Source: G963691835 sp963691835 (GTDB taxonomy: Bacteria; Pseudomonadota; Alphaproteobacteria; Thalassobaculales; Thalassobaculaceae). From it: 64,000 bases of DNA. Position 1 is the stretch's first letter. Each line of letters opens with the position of its first letter. The stretch is taken from contig OY829383.1 in assembly GCA_963691835.1 (NCBI GenBank), forward strand, positions 2,604,001-2,668,000, given 5' to 3'. Shown here piece by piece: positions 1-9,326 of this stretch. Under the pieces are notes generated by a model that was not told the DNA's origin, made no database searches, and saw only the letters and a program-made list of their open reading frames with translations. The position numbers were made by a program, and so were the translations under genes.

Positions 1-1
1 T

Positions 2-1642
2 ACGATCAGCGTGGTTGGCGGCGCCGACCTCGTATACGGCAACCAGGGCGCGGACACAGTAATCGGTGGTGCTGGCGAAGACACCGTTTTCGGTGGCCAG
101 GACGCGGATGCGATTTCCGGCGGCGACGGCAACGACCTGATTTACGGCAACATCGGCAACGACAACATTCTCGGTCAGGGCGACCAGGACGCGCTTTACG
201 GCGGTCAGGGTAACGACACTCTGAATGCTGGCGACAGCTCCGATACGCTTTTCGGTAACCTCGGCAACGACCAGATGTCTGGTGCTGGCGGCGCGGACGT
301 TCTGTTCGGCGGCGACGGCAACGACACGATCCTGGGCAACCTTGGTTCGGACGTGCTGTACGGTAACGTCGGCAACGACACGATGGACGCGGGCGGCGGT
401 GCTGACTCGCTGTTCGGCGGTCAGGGTAACGACACCATGTTCGGCCGTGACGGCTCGGACCTGCTGTACGGCAACCTTGGCAACGACTCGATCACGGGTG
501 GTACGGACACGGGCGCTGACTCGCTTTACGGCGGTCAGGGCAACGACACGCTTGCCGCTCTGTCGGGCAACGACGTTCTGTTCGGCGGCCTTGGCAACGA
601 CAGCGTCGCGGGCGGTGTTGGTACGGACCTTCTGTACGGTAACGCCGGCAACGACACGCTGACGGGTGTCAGTGACGCGGACACGATGTACGGCGGCGCC
701 GGCAACGACAGCCTGAACGGCGGCACTGAGAACGATCTGATCTCCGGCGGCACGGGTAACGATACCCTGGTCGGTGGCGACGGCGTCGACACGGTCTACG
801 GCGGTGGTGGTAACGACTCGGTCGTTGCGGCTGCTGGCGAGGCGAGTGCCGAAGTTGTTTACGGTGAGGCTGGCAACGATACGCTGGCTGCCGGTGGTGC
901 TGCTTCCGATACGCTGTACGGCGGTGACGGCAACGACTCGGTGACGGGTGGTTCGCTGGCTGACCTGCTGTTCGGTGAGGGTGGCAACGACACGCTGTTC
1001 GGTTCGGCTGGTTCGGACACGCTGTACGGCGGTGACGGCAACGACTCGCTGGAAGGCGGTTCGCAGTCCGACACCCTGTTCGGTGGTACGGGTAACGACA
1101 CGCTCATCGCCGGCACGAACGCTGGTTCGGCGTCGATCCTGTACGGTCAGGACGGTGCGGACGTGATGTACGCTGGCTTTGCCACGCTGAACGCGGACGT
1201 TCTGTACGGCGGTGAAGGCAACGACACGCTCTTCGCTCTGACGGCGACGAACACGCAGACGGCGTTCTCGTCGGGCATTGCGATGTACGGCGGCAACGGT
1301 GCGGACCGGTTCACGTTCACGAACATGGGTTCGGGCGGCTCGCTGGCTGGTGCCACGAACGCAGCGACGGTGTTCAACTTCGAGGACGGCACGGACAAGA
1401 TCGTGCTGACCGGTTTCGGCTTCTCGGGTGGTAACAGCCCGACGCTTCAGCTGGCAGCGACGGCTTCGACGAGCGGCCTGACGCTTGGTGCGGCGACCGG
1501 TATCTTCCAGTCGACGACGGCGAACGCCCTGTCGGACAACGACGTGACGCTGTACGTCAACGGCACGGTGGCGAACACCTACGCGGTGATCCGCGTGACG
1601 GGTGTGACGACGCTCGACATCAACGACTTCGAGTTCTCCTGA
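2..1642 (+). CDS. RTX calcium-binding repeat protein, 3' part (5' end outside window)
   Basis: The frame is open from the first bases of the window, so the gene begins upstream; about 546 residues are visible. Nearly all of it (to about residue 410) is tandem glycine/aspartate-rich nonapeptides of the GGxGxD type (GGQGNDTL, GNLGNDSI, GGDGNDSL), arranged in roughly 18-residue steps that would form a calcium-binding beta-roll. The last ~120 residues lose the repeat and contain NFEDGTDKI and end LDINDFEFS, like the C-terminal cap and uncleaved secretion signal of type I-secreted RTX proteins. It is therefore probably secreted or surface-displayed. Any effector domain would lie in the missing N-terminus. 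A type I exporter lies at 25.2-30.5 kb, but that it carries this protein is inference. Confidence 0.9.
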   Translation, partial: TISVVGGADLVYGNQGADTVIGGAGEDTVFGGQDADAISGGDGNDLIYGNIGNDNILGQGDQDALYGGQGNDTLNAGDSSDTLFGNLGNDQMSGAGGADVLFGGDGNDTILGNLGSDVLYGNVGNDTMDAGGGADSLFGGQGNDTMFGRDGSDLLYGNLGNDSITGGTDTGADSLYGGQGNDTLAALSGNDVLFGGLGNDSVAGGVGTDLLYGNAGNDTLTGVSDADTMYGGAGNDSLNGGTENDLISGGTGNDTLVGGDGVDTVYGGGGNDSVVAAAGEASAEVVYGEAGNDTLAAGGAASDTLYGGDGNDSVTGGSLADLLFGEGGNDTLFGSAGSDTLYGGDGNDSLEGGSQSDTLFGGTGNDTLIAGTNAGSASILYGQDGADVMYAGFATLNADVLYGGEGNDTLFALTATNTQTAFSSGIAMYGGNGADRFTFTNMGSGGSLAGATNAATVFNFEDGTDKIVLTGFGFSGGNSPTLQLAATASTSGLTLGAATGIFQSTTANALSDNDVTLYVNGTVANTYAVIRVTGVTTLDINDFEFS

Positions 1643-1657
1643 TCGGAGGGCTTGGTG

Positions 1658-1678
1658 CCGGGGGGCTTGTCCCCCCGG
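1658..1678 (+). other. GC-rich hairpin directly after the RTX gene
   Basis: A perfect 8-bp stem (CCGGGGGG / CCCCCCGG) with a 5-nt loop starts 16 bases after the RTX stop codon. There is no T-run after it, so it may protect the mRNA 3' end or assist the second hairpin downstream rather than terminate alone. Confidence 0.5.
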
Positions 1679-1699
1679 TCTCCAGTTTCGATGTTCGGC

Positions 1700-1731
1700 A
1701 ATGGCGCTCTTCGGGGCGCCATTCGCTTTTT
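1700..1731 (+). terminator. Rho-independent terminator of the RTX gene
   Basis: An 8-bp stem AATGGCGC / GCGCCATT with an 8-nt loop is followed by CGCTTTTT, a classical intrinsic terminator. The gene-free stretch 1643-2014 holds this hairpin and the one before it; the remaining ~280 bases to the next start show no other structure that I recognise, and presumably carry the promoter of the TPR gene. Confidence 0.75.
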
Positions 1732-2014
1732 GGGGCGCCGTCGCTTCGGGTATGCCGCAACCTTGACCGTATCCCGCCTTTGATCCCTCAAACCTTTTCT
1801 GTTCAAGAGCGATCTTTTCTTGGAGACGCGGGCGCGCTATTCGATGGCATCACCGGTGCGACGCCGTTGTGGATCCCAGGCGGCGGGCCAATCGCGAGTG
1901 CGGAGGGGCTCCAAGGTCTCATAACGAGCGCCGTTCCGCTGCCCATACCATGTTTCGCTAGGATGCCGTTGGAACGCGATATGGAGCGTTCTCCACAGGG
2001 GAGTAGAAACACGC

Positions 2015-4420
2015 ATGTCCCAAACTGAGCGCGGCGCCGAGGTCGCATCCAGTGCTGATCGGAAGCCGTTTCTCGCGGAACTCCAGGACGTCATAAACAC
2101 GCCGGGGGACATTGGTTTCCTGCGTTCTTTGGGCAAGGCGGCGATATCCCAACGTGACGTCAAAACGGCCGCGTGGGCGTTGACGCGTGCCATCGTTGCC
2201 TCGTCAGACGGTGAACGCCCCTTGACGATCCGCGACCGGGGCATGGGCTTTGAGATCGTTGGAAACTACGACCATGCCATGCGTGACTATCGATGGCTCG
2301 TGGTCCATGGGACCGAGCCGTCTTTGAGGGATTGGGCACGCCGCCGTCTCATTAAATGTCTCTACATTCTTGATCGCTCCCAGGACATCGTCGTGGCCGC
2401 CGGAGACTGGGCCGGAACCCCGCAAGGAGAGCCGGAACTCGACTTCGTGATTGCTTTTGGGCTTCTGCATTGCCGACGCCGCGATGAAGCATTGGTCCAT
2501 GTTCAGTCCTGTCTTGAATCAGAACCGTCCCATCCCGGTGCCCGGTATGTGCGCGGAGAGGTGCGGTTCGTCCAAGGCCGTTTTCTGGAAGCCTTTGATG
2601 ATCTCCAGTTCAGCGTAGAGGCCGAGCCTAACCGTCATGCGGCGCGATTCCGGCTCGCACGGTGTTGCATTGCGCTTGATCGGATCGACGATGGGGTCAG
2701 CTTGTTGACCGACCTCATGTCGGAAGAGAACTGGCGTGATCAGGCCGCACGGTTCATCGCGAACACCCTGGTCAATGCGGGCCGGCAACGGGATGCCGTC
2801 GACGCTCTTCGGCACCTCCACAGCATTGAGAAAAACACTCGCCGGAACGCGATCACTCTGGCGGACGCGTTGATCGAGAGCGAACGCACCGAAGACGCGA
2901 TCCAAGTCATGACCGAGACCTTGGATGAGTTACCGGATGACGCCTATCTCTGGAACGAGCTCTGCAACCGGTTGAAAAGCCACGCAGAGTACGAAGTTTC
3001 GATGCTCTATTACGGAAAGGCGCACAGAAGGTTCCCGATGGAACCCGTGATCGCCTACAACATGGGACAAGCGGCTAACGAGAAGTACGACGTCGAGAAC
3101 GCGCTCCTGCCGCTTAAGCGTGCCGTCATTGTCGCGCCCGACTACGCCCGAGGGTGGAACGCCAACTCCGTCGTTCACTGCATGATCCACCAAGCGGAAA
3201 CCGGACATCGTTGCGCCCTACGCTCATTGACGATCACACCGAATTCGGACTCCGCGATCCTGAACCTTGGTGTTGTTGAAAGGGCACGGAACAACTATCC
3301 CGGGGCCGTCGCCGCGCACCGCCGCGCCGTAGAACTCCAACGGTCGCCGATCAACCTTTACAGCTTGGCCTTCACCCTTCTGCTCTGCGGCGAGATCGAG
3401 CAAGGCTTCAAACTCTATCTGCACCGGTGGGGACTCGACAGTTTCACCTCTCCCAAGCGGCCATTCCCGCAGCCTGTTTGGAAAGGCGAGGAGATCCGCG
3501 ACGCCAATCAAAAGCTCCTGATCTACATGGAGCAGGGCATGGGCGACGAGATCATGTTCGCCTGGTTCCTGCCACTGGTCGCCAGTCGCGTTCGAAATCT
3601 CCTCGTGGAGTGTGACGACCGCCTTGTCTCGCTGTTTGCCCGGACATTTCCGGATGTCGAGGTTGTGCCGCGCGGCTTTCCGCCGATGCCGGAGACCTTG
3701 ATTCCAGAGGTTGTCCGAAAGGCGCCCGCCGGGCACACGCCGGAGTTCTTCTGTATTGAACTTCGGGAACTCATCCGGCGGTCGTGGAACGACCTAGACA
3801 AGCGAATCCACCGCGGCGGCGGCTATATGGTGCCGGCCCCCGATCAAAGAAGCCGTTGGCGGAAGTGGCTCGACGAGGAAGTCTCCGACAAGCCGCGAAT
3901 CGGGATCTGCTGGCGGAGTTCTGTCCACAATCGGGTGAGAGACATCCAGTATCTTCTGCCCAAAGAGCTGGCGAAGGCCGTTCCGCCAGGAGTCGTACTC
4001 GTGAACCTGCAGTATGACTGGCTCGAAGAAGAACTGGACGCCTTCCGTGCCGCCGGGCAGGAGGGCGGTTTTGACGTTGTCACACCGCCGGACCTCGATC
4101 TGCGGGACGATCTCGATGAGATGACCGCCCTATGTGAAGAGCTGGATCTGATCCTCACACCCATGATTTCGACCGCGTTCATGGGGTCATCTGTCGGCAC
4201 GCCAACCTGGGTATTCCGCACGAACGAGGCTGACCGGATCTGGCAGCAACTTGGGACACCGGGCATTCCCTGGCTTCCGGCGATGCGTCTTTTCTTCAGG
4301 CATCCGAACGATCCTTGGGCCAAGATCACCCCCCGGATCAGACGGGAGCTCGATGCCGTCATCGAATCCGGAGAGATCTACAATCCGAACAGCAGGCATG
4401 CTCCCGGTGCGCCCGACTGA
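2015..4420 (+). CDS. TPR-repeat protein with glycosyltransferase-like C-terminal domain
   Basis: 801 residues. The first ~450 are helical repeats of TPR character (for example LDRSQDIVVAAGDW, YNMGQAANEKYDVENALLPL, LNLGVVERARNNYPGAVAAH). The C-terminal ~330 residues have LLIYMEQGMGDEIMFAWFLP, IGICWRSS and PMISTAFMGSSVGTPTWVF, the pattern of TPR-linked GT-B (GT9/GT41-like) sugar transferases. A likely role is transfer of a sugar to a protein or surface glycan in the cytoplasm; donor and acceptor cannot be read. GGGAG lies a few bases upstream of the ATG. It follows the RTX gene in the same direction but after a terminator, so it probably has its own promoter. RTX or surface-protein glycosylation is a guess from position. 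Confidence 0.75.
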   Translation: MSQTERGAEVASSADRKPFLAELQDVINTPGDIGFLRSLGKAAISQRDVKTAAWALTRAIVASSDGERPLTIRDRGMGFEIVGNYDHAMRDYRWLVVHGTEPSLRDWARRRLIKCLYILDRSQDIVVAAGDWAGTPQGEPELDFVIAFGLLHCRRRDEALVHVQSCLESEPSHPGARYVRGEVRFVQGRFLEAFDDLQFSVEAEPNRHAARFRLARCCIALDRIDDGVSLLTDLMSEENWRDQAARFIANTLVNAGRQRDAVDALRHLHSIEKNTRRNAITLADALIESERTEDAIQVMTETLDELPDDAYLWNELCNRLKSHAEYEVSMLYYGKAHRRFPMEPVIAYNMGQAANEKYDVENALLPLKRAVIVAPDYARGWNANSVVHCMIHQAETGHRCALRSLTITPNSDSAILNLGVVERARNNYPGAVAAHRRAVELQRSPINLYSLAFTLLLCGEIEQGFKLYLHRWGLDSFTSPKRPFPQPVWKGEEIRDANQKLLIYMEQGMGDEIMFAWFLPLVASRVRNLLVECDDRLVSLFARTFPDVEVVPRGFPPMPETLIPEVVRKAPAGHTPEFFCIELRELIRRSWNDLDKRIHRGGGYMVPAPDQRSRWRKWLDEEVSDKPRIGICWRSSVHNRVRDIQYLLPKELAKAVPPGVVLVNLQYDWLEEELDAFRAAGQEGGFDVVTPPDLDLRDDLDEMTALCEELDLILTPMISTAFMGSSVGTPTWVFRTNEADRIWQQLGTPGIPWLPAMRLFFRHPNDPWAKITPRIRRELDAVIESGEIYNPNSRHAPGAPD

Positions 4421-4453
4421 TCTGACCGCGCGAAACACCCGACATCCGGTGCG

Positions 4454-5188
4454 TCAGTAGACCTCTGCAATATCGGCTAAGGCATCATCGTCGAGAATGC
4501 GGATCTGACCGGCGCGACCCGTGTCGATCAGTTTCTCGTTCTTCATCTGGGTGATGGTCCGGCTCACCGTCTCCGTCGTTAGACCCAGATAGTCGGCGAT
4601 GTCGGACCGCGTCATGGGCACGAAGACAGGATTGCTTGGCAGATGACGCCGGACCTGTCGGGTCGCCAGCGCCGAGAGGAATGACGCGACCCGTTCCTTG
4701 GCTGTTTTTCGTCCCAGCAGAAGGAACTGATTCTGAGCCATCGCGAGATCATTGGTCGCCATGGCAAGCAGGCGTCTTTGCAGGGACGGAATCTCTGAGA
4801 AGAGACCTTCCAGCTTCTGACGGGGGAACCGGCAGACAAGTGTCTCGCCGATCGCGGTCCCACTGGCAACATAGGCGTCCTGAAAGGGCAGGCCCAGAAA
4901 GTCTCCAGGGAACAGAAACCCGGTGATCGACCGCCGTCCGTCCGCAAGGAGTTTCTCCAGCGTAACGACACCGGCGGTGACGTTAAACACATAGTCCGCG
5001 CCTCCGTCCTCGGTGACGATCTCCTCACCGGTCGCGTACTCAACCGACGTTACGATCTCCGAGAGGCGCGTGATCTCCGATGTGGAAAGACCACCACACA
5101 TCGACAGATCCCGAACCTCGCACGTCCGGCAATGCTCTGGGAGATCCGCTTCGTCGATCTCACCGATGTCAAAAGTCTGCATCTTCAT
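4454..5188 (-). CDS. FNR-type [4Fe-4S] oxygen-responsive transcriptional regulator
   Basis: 244 residues from the ATG at 5188; the frame is open further upstream, but that part does not resemble the family. Four cysteines fit an oxygen-labile cluster: C20-x2-C23-x7-C31 and C119, the spacing of alphaproteobacterial FnrN/AadR-type FNR proteins. A cyclic-nucleotide-binding-like fold (about 40-150) precedes a C-terminal winged helix whose recognition helix carries ETVSR, the residues by which FNR reads TTGAT half-sites. It would switch genes for low-oxygen or anaerobic respiration. It lies 136 bp downstream of the PseG-like gene on the same strand. I saw no TTGAT-N4-ATCAA site in front of it. A FixK protein would lack the cysteines, so FNR is preferred. 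Confidence 0.88.
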   Translation of the reverse strand: MKMQTFDIGEIDEADLPEHCRTCEVRDLSMCGGLSTSEITRLSEIVTSVEYATGEEIVTEDGGADYVFNVTAGVVTLEKLLADGRRSITGFLFPGDFLGLPFQDAYVASGTAIGETLVCRFPRQKLEGLFSEIPSLQRRLLAMATNDLAMAQNQFLLLGRKTAKERVASFLSALATRQVRRHLPSNPVFVPMTRSDIADYLGLTTETVSRTITQMKNEKLIDTGRAGQIRILDDDALADIAEVY

Positions 5189-5324
5189 TCCGATCGCCCC
5201 ATGGCTACCGCCGTACCATTGCCCTTGGCGGACCCAGCGACCCGGATACCCACTCCCCGAGTCGGGTTGAATAGGAATTGAGCCGTATTTCATCCGATTT
5301 GGCAATATGCGTAATAATGCGTAG

Positions 5325-6362
5325 TCATACCGAGGTGCTGCTAAGTCGAGTAATCGCTTCGGCAACCCGCTTTGCGCCTCGCCCATCCAGCGTTTCCCAA
5401 CCGTGGCCGGCAAGCGTCCGCAGCCTCTCAGCATGGGTTATGGATGCGAGCAATGCTGCCGTCGCCGTCTCTGCCGCTCCGAGATCGGAGATGAGACCGG
5501 CACCCGCCAATTTCGCCACATAACCGCTCATGTACGACCACGAAACACAAGAAACAGGCCTGCCCAAAGCGATGGCTTCATATGTGGACAGGCCGCCAAG
5601 CGTCACGACCAGATCGTGGTTCAGCATGGCCTCGATCAGGTCGTAGCCCCGGCCGTCAACGACCAGCTCTGGGAACCGTTGCTGAGCCTGCGTCCGTCGC
5701 CCCTCTTCCATCGCCGGTCCAAGGACGATCGTGAAACGGGGCCCTTTTCCGTCATCGCCTGAGTGATGTGAAAGCGACTGCATCAAGCCCGTTGCCATCT
5801 TTTCCGTACATTCCCCGGGATCCGCACCCCCAAGGGCGATCAGGACACGGTGCACCGCGTCGCCCGACCAAGGACTGCTTGGCCGTCTTTCCGTAACGGC
5901 AGGACGCAGAACATGATAGGGCGCCCCGGAGAGCAGAACTCGGCCGGGGCGCTGTGGCAATGATGGGACCACGTCCGTGTCGAACTGAAGATCCGCGCCA
6001 TATGCGGCCTCTCCATCGTCGGCGAGATGAACGAGATACGTGTAGCCGTCCGCGCGGGCGTCGGCACCGTCCTCTTCCGTCAATCCCATCATGTCGCTGA
6101 CCAGAACCGTGGGGCTGCTGGATGGCGCCAGACTTTTCAGAACCCGCCGCGCGGCGTCCCGAGTCGGAACGATCACTGGCTGGACGGGAAAGGCGGCGGT
6201 AAGCTCTGGATAATCTTGGGGTGCTTCCAACACGCACGCCACACGCTCACCGGTGACTGCAAGGGCGGCGGCGACCCCTGAGCTGCGTGCAAGATGACCG
6301 AGACCGATGTCCGGACCGGCTGCCACATGGAAGACGATGCGTGCCGTCGCTGTCTCCGCCAA
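5325..6362 (-). CDS. PseG-like UDP-sugar hydrolase / SpsG-like glycosyltransferase
   Basis: 345 residues from a TTG at 6362 with GAGG 8 bases upstream. The frame continues upstream into the amidase gene, but those residues are low-complexity and unlike the family. The N-terminus has the PseG signature GPDIGLGHLARS, and the C-terminal half has VLIALGGADPG and LVVTLGGLSTYEAIALGRP, typical of this GT-B-like family. PseG removes UDP from UDP-2,4-diacetamido-trideoxy-altropyranose on the way to pseudaminic acid, a flagellin and capsule sugar. None of the other pse genes (B, C, H, I, F) is in the window, so the precise substrate is open. It starts 35 bp after the amidase stop, so it may share its transcript. 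Confidence 0.7.
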   Translation of the reverse strand: MAETATARIVFHVAAGPDIGLGHLARSSGVAAALAVTGERVACVLEAPQDYPELTAAFPVQPVIVPTRDAARRVLKSLAPSSSPTVLVSDMMGLTEEDGADARADGYTYLVHLADDGEAAYGADLQFDTDVVPSLPQRPGRVLLSGAPYHVLRPAVTERRPSSPWSGDAVHRVLIALGGADPGECTEKMATGLMQSLSHHSGDDGKGPRFTIVLGPAMEEGRRTQAQQRFPELVVDGRGYDLIEAMLNHDLVVTLGGLSTYEAIALGRPVSCVSWSYMSGYVAKLAGAGLISDLGAAETATAALLASITHAERLRTLAGHGWETLDGRGAKRVAEAITRLSSTSV

Positions 6363-6397
6363 AGCGCTGCCTCGAGCTCGGGTTCCAGGGGCCGTTG

Positions 6398-7855
6398 TCA
6401 GGCGCGCGGCGGGCGAGGAACGATCGGGACCTGATCCCGAACGCCCAGAACATCCTCCAACAGGCGCGCGGCGGACAGGAGATCGGCTTCGCCGCGGGCT
6501 TTTCCGGCAATCTGCAGGCCGATCGGCAAACCCGCCTTCGTGAATCCCGCCGGCAGACTCATGGTCGGGTGGCCGGTTACCGTGATGGCGTAGGCGATCG
6601 TGCACCACTGGATGTAGTTGGTGAAAGCTTGGCCGTTGCAACTCTCCACGTAGCGCTGCTCTATGGGATACGCCGTGACGACCGTGGCCGGCGTCAACAG
6701 AAGATCGTAGGTATCGAAGAACGTCCGGGCGCGGGCAAGATAGGCGGCACGCGCGATCTCGACCCGGGCGATGTCATCCATGCCGACCTCGAGGGCCTTC
6801 TCAATATTCCAGATCACCTCGGGTTTCAGCTTGTCCCGTTGCGTTTCCAGCAGCCCTTTCTTGGAGGTGTAGAAGGCGATCGCCCGGTTGGTCTGGAAGA
6901 TGTCCTCAAGATCGGAGCAGTCGAAATGAGCTTCCTCGACCGTCACGCCCAGTTCTTCGAACCGGTGCGCCGCCGCGCGCGTGATTTCCGCCACTTCAGG
7001 GTCCACGGGGGTGATGCCACCGAGATCGGCCGAGTAGGCCACACGCTTCGGAAGGCGGTGCTCGGAGACAGCAGCGACATAGCTCTCTGACTTCGGCAGC
7101 GAGATCGGGTCGGCCGGATGGGTTCCGGTCATCGCGTCCAGAAGCAAGGCGACATCCTCAACCGTGCGGGCCATCGGGCCGGCGACGGAGAACGGCTGGT
7201 TCGGCATGCCGTAGAGATTCCCGGGGGTTGCGCCCTTCCGGGCACCCCCATGGGCAACACGGCCCGGTGACGGCCGGAAGCCGACGATGGAACAGAAGCT
7301 AGCGGGATTGCGAAGTGAGCCGCCGAGGTCCGAGCCGCTTGCAAGCCAAGCGGTTCCGGATGCCAGCGCGACGGCTGAGCCGCCCGAGGAGCCGGCACAG
7401 GATCGCGATGTATCCCAGGGGTTGAGGGTTCGGCCAAAGACCTCGTTGAAGGTGTTCGCCCCGGCTCCAAACTCCGGTGTGTTGGACTTGGCGTAGATCA
7501 GGCCGCCGTCCGCTTCCACGTGCTCCACAAGACAGTCGGATGCTTCCGGGATGAAGTCTTCGTAGATCGGCGAGCCCCACGTGGAGCGAACGCCCTCGAC
7601 CGGATCCAGGTCTTTGATCGCAACCGGAATCCCGGCCAGGCCGCCGCGCTCCTCAACCGGCTTCGCCATGAGCGCTTTCGCGTGGGAACGCGCCCGGTCG
7701 AAACAGAGGGTTGGGAGCGCATTCACCGTGGGCTCGACCGTGGAGATTCTTTCTTCCAGCGTATCCAAGAGGTCCAAGGGGCTGATCTCACCCCCTTTCA
7801 GCAGACCTGCGATCTCCGTGGCGGTCTTTGGAATAAGGGTCTCATCGGCTGCCAT
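6398..7855 (-). CDS. Amidase signature family amidohydrolase
   Basis: 485 residues from the ATG at 7855, preceded by AAAGGA 8 bases upstream; an upstream in-frame ATG at 7912 has no comparable site. The Ser-cisSer-Lys triad of amidase-signature enzymes is visible: Lys in VAIKDLD, and the serine-rich GSSGGSAVALASG followed by GSDLGGSLRNPA. Family members hydrolyse amides such as aryl or aliphatic amides, or act in GatA. Absence of gatB/gatC neighbours and a sequence unlike GatA in its flanks argue for a catabolic amidase. No signal peptide is seen, so it is probably cytoplasmic. Substrate unknown. Confidence 0.88.
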   Translation of the reverse strand: MAADETLIPKTATEIAGLLKGGEISPLDLLDTLEERISTVEPTVNALPTLCFDRARSHAKALMAKPVEERGGLAGIPVAIKDLDPVEGVRSTWGSPIYEDFIPEASDCLVEHVEADGGLIYAKSNTPEFGAGANTFNEVFGRTLNPWDTSRSCAGSSGGSAVALASGTAWLASGSDLGGSLRNPASFCSIVGFRPSPGRVAHGGARKGATPGNLYGMPNQPFSVAGPMARTVEDVALLLDAMTGTHPADPISLPKSESYVAAVSEHRLPKRVAYSADLGGITPVDPEVAEITRAAAHRFEELGVTVEEAHFDCSDLEDIFQTNRAIAFYTSKKGLLETQRDKLKPEVIWNIEKALEVGMDDIARVEIARAAYLARARTFFDTYDLLLTPATVVTAYPIEQRYVESCNGQAFTNYIQWCTIAYAITVTGHPTMSLPAGFTKAGLPIGLQIAGKARGEADLLSAARLLEDVLGVRDQVPIVPRPPRA

Positions 7856-7967
7856 GGAGGGGTCCTTTCCGCTGGGAACACGGCGGAGATCGAACGCCCC
7901 GCTCCGGCACACTAGGCGGGAAGCGTCCGATCCTCAACGGCGCAAGGCGGCAAAGACGAGGGGCCGC

Positions 7968-9326
7968 CTACTTCCGGTTCTGAAGCTGGCGCTTGACCTG
8001 TTCCTCGATATCCAGCGTGCGAAGCCACGCTTCGGTACCCCTCGGGATCAGGGATTGAGCCCGTTTCGCCTGGATTCCGGCGTCCCTTGACCGTCGTTGA
8101 AGAAGGGCTTCTTCCGCCAAGGCCAGGGCCGCCAGCCCTTCATCGCCGTTTCGTCCATGGGCGATCGCCAGTTGCCGCCATGTAAACGGCGAATCGCCCA
8201 AGGTCTTGATGGCTTCCTTCATCAGAACCAAGGCGCGCTTGTTGCTCTCCGGTGTGTTCACGGCGAGATGCGCCCGCGCCGTCTCAAGCGAGATCAGGCC
8301 GGAATCGGGGCGCTGAACCGCCGCCTTCTCATACGCTTCGGCTGCCGGTCCGGGACGCCCGGCCTCGAACAGGATCTGTCCCTTCAACTCGTGGAAGTAG
8401 GGATCTTCCGGCAGTTCTGCCAAGAGGTCGTCAACCAACGTCACGGCCCGGTCGAAGTCATGTTCCTGGTAGACCGCAATCGCCCGCGCGTAACGGGCCG
8501 GAATGCTCTGATCGCTCTCCGGGTACTTTCGGTAGGTTCGGACCGAGGAGCGGACAAAGGCGTGAATCTTGGCCACCATCCGCGCATGCTTCATGGCGAT
8601 GTCAGGATCCACCGGCGCATCGGCCAAGGGCGAGCTTTCCAGATGCCGGCGAACGGTGGCGATACGCTCCTGGGTAAGCGGGTGGGTGCCGGCATAGGCG
8701 GACCGTCCGGACCGCAGCAGCAGTTCCTGCCCGCCCAGCCGCTCGAAGAACCGCAGCATCCCCCGGGCGGATTGGCCGGTTTCGTCGAGATAGCGAAGGG
8801 CTGCCTGGTCCGCCGCGGATTCCTGCGTCCGGCTGTAGTTAAGGAGTTGGCGCTGCGCTGTTGATTGGCCCCCGGCAATGATCGCGGCGGCCGCGTCGCC
8901 CCGCCCCGCCAGGATGGCGGTCGCCGCCCCCAGAATGCTGGCGGCCGTGGCAACGCTGGACGCTCCCCGGATCGCATCCGACGTCCGCACGATATGCCCG
9001 CCCGCGATGTGTCCTGTTTCGTGGGCGATCACGCCGATCACCTCGAGGGGGGATTCGGTCGCGAGCAGGAAGCCGGTGTAGAGGAACATGTTCTGACCGC
9101 CCGCCACGAAGGCGTTCAACTGATCGTCCTCGACCAGGAGAATGTCCACCGCATCGGGCACGATGCCTGCAACTTCGAACAGTGGCGTCGCCATCTCTCG
9201 AATGGTAGCTTCGATCTCCGCGTCGCGGATGAAGCGACGGCGCTGGGCGTCCGCGTCCGTCGGCGTATAAAGACAACCTACCGTTACGAGAAAGGCCGAC
9301 ATGGCAATGGCGATCATGCGCGTCAT
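7968..9326 (-). CDS. Periplasmic M48 metalloprotease with TPR tail (BepA/YfgC-like)
   Basis: 452 residues. An N-terminal signal sequence (hydrophobic to about residue 17, AQ cleavage region near 28) directs it to the periplasm. The zinc site is HETGHIAGGH (HExxH) with the third ligand in ESAADQAALRYL. The C-terminal ~200 residues are TPR-like (DPYFHELKGQILFEAG). BepA proteases of this layout survey beta-barrel assembly and LPS-transport proteins at the outer membrane. The start is chosen at the first ATG (9326); ATGs three and eight codons later would also keep the signal peptide. The gene is divergent from the GGT-like gene, and as annotated the two 5' ends overlap. Confidence 0.88.
   Translation of the reverse strand: MTRMIAIAMSAFLVTVGCLYTPTDADAQRRRFIRDAEIEATIREMATPLFEVAGIVPDAVDILLVEDDQLNAFVAGGQNMFLYTGFLLATESPLEVIGVIAHETGHIAGGHIVRTSDAIRGASSVATAASILGAATAILAGRGDAAAAIIAGGQSTAQRQLLNYSRTQESAADQAALRYLDETGQSARGMLRFFERLGGQELLLRSGRSAYAGTHPLTQERIATVRRHLESSPLADAPVDPDIAMKHARMVAKIHAFVRSSVRTYRKYPESDQSIPARYARAIAVYQEHDFDRAVTLVDDLLAELPEDPYFHELKGQILFEAGRPGPAAEAYEKAAVQRPDSGLISLETARAHLAVNTPESNKRALVLMKEAIKTLGDSPFTWRQLAIAHGRNGDEGLAALALAEEALLQRRSRDAGIQAKRAQSLIPRGTEAWLRTLDIEEQVKRQLQNRK

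Noticed and set aside
5189..5324. FNR box upstream of the FNR gene (TTGAATAGGAATTGAG region)
   Set aside because: It does not form the TTGAT-N4-ATCAA inverted repeat; only one half resembles the site.
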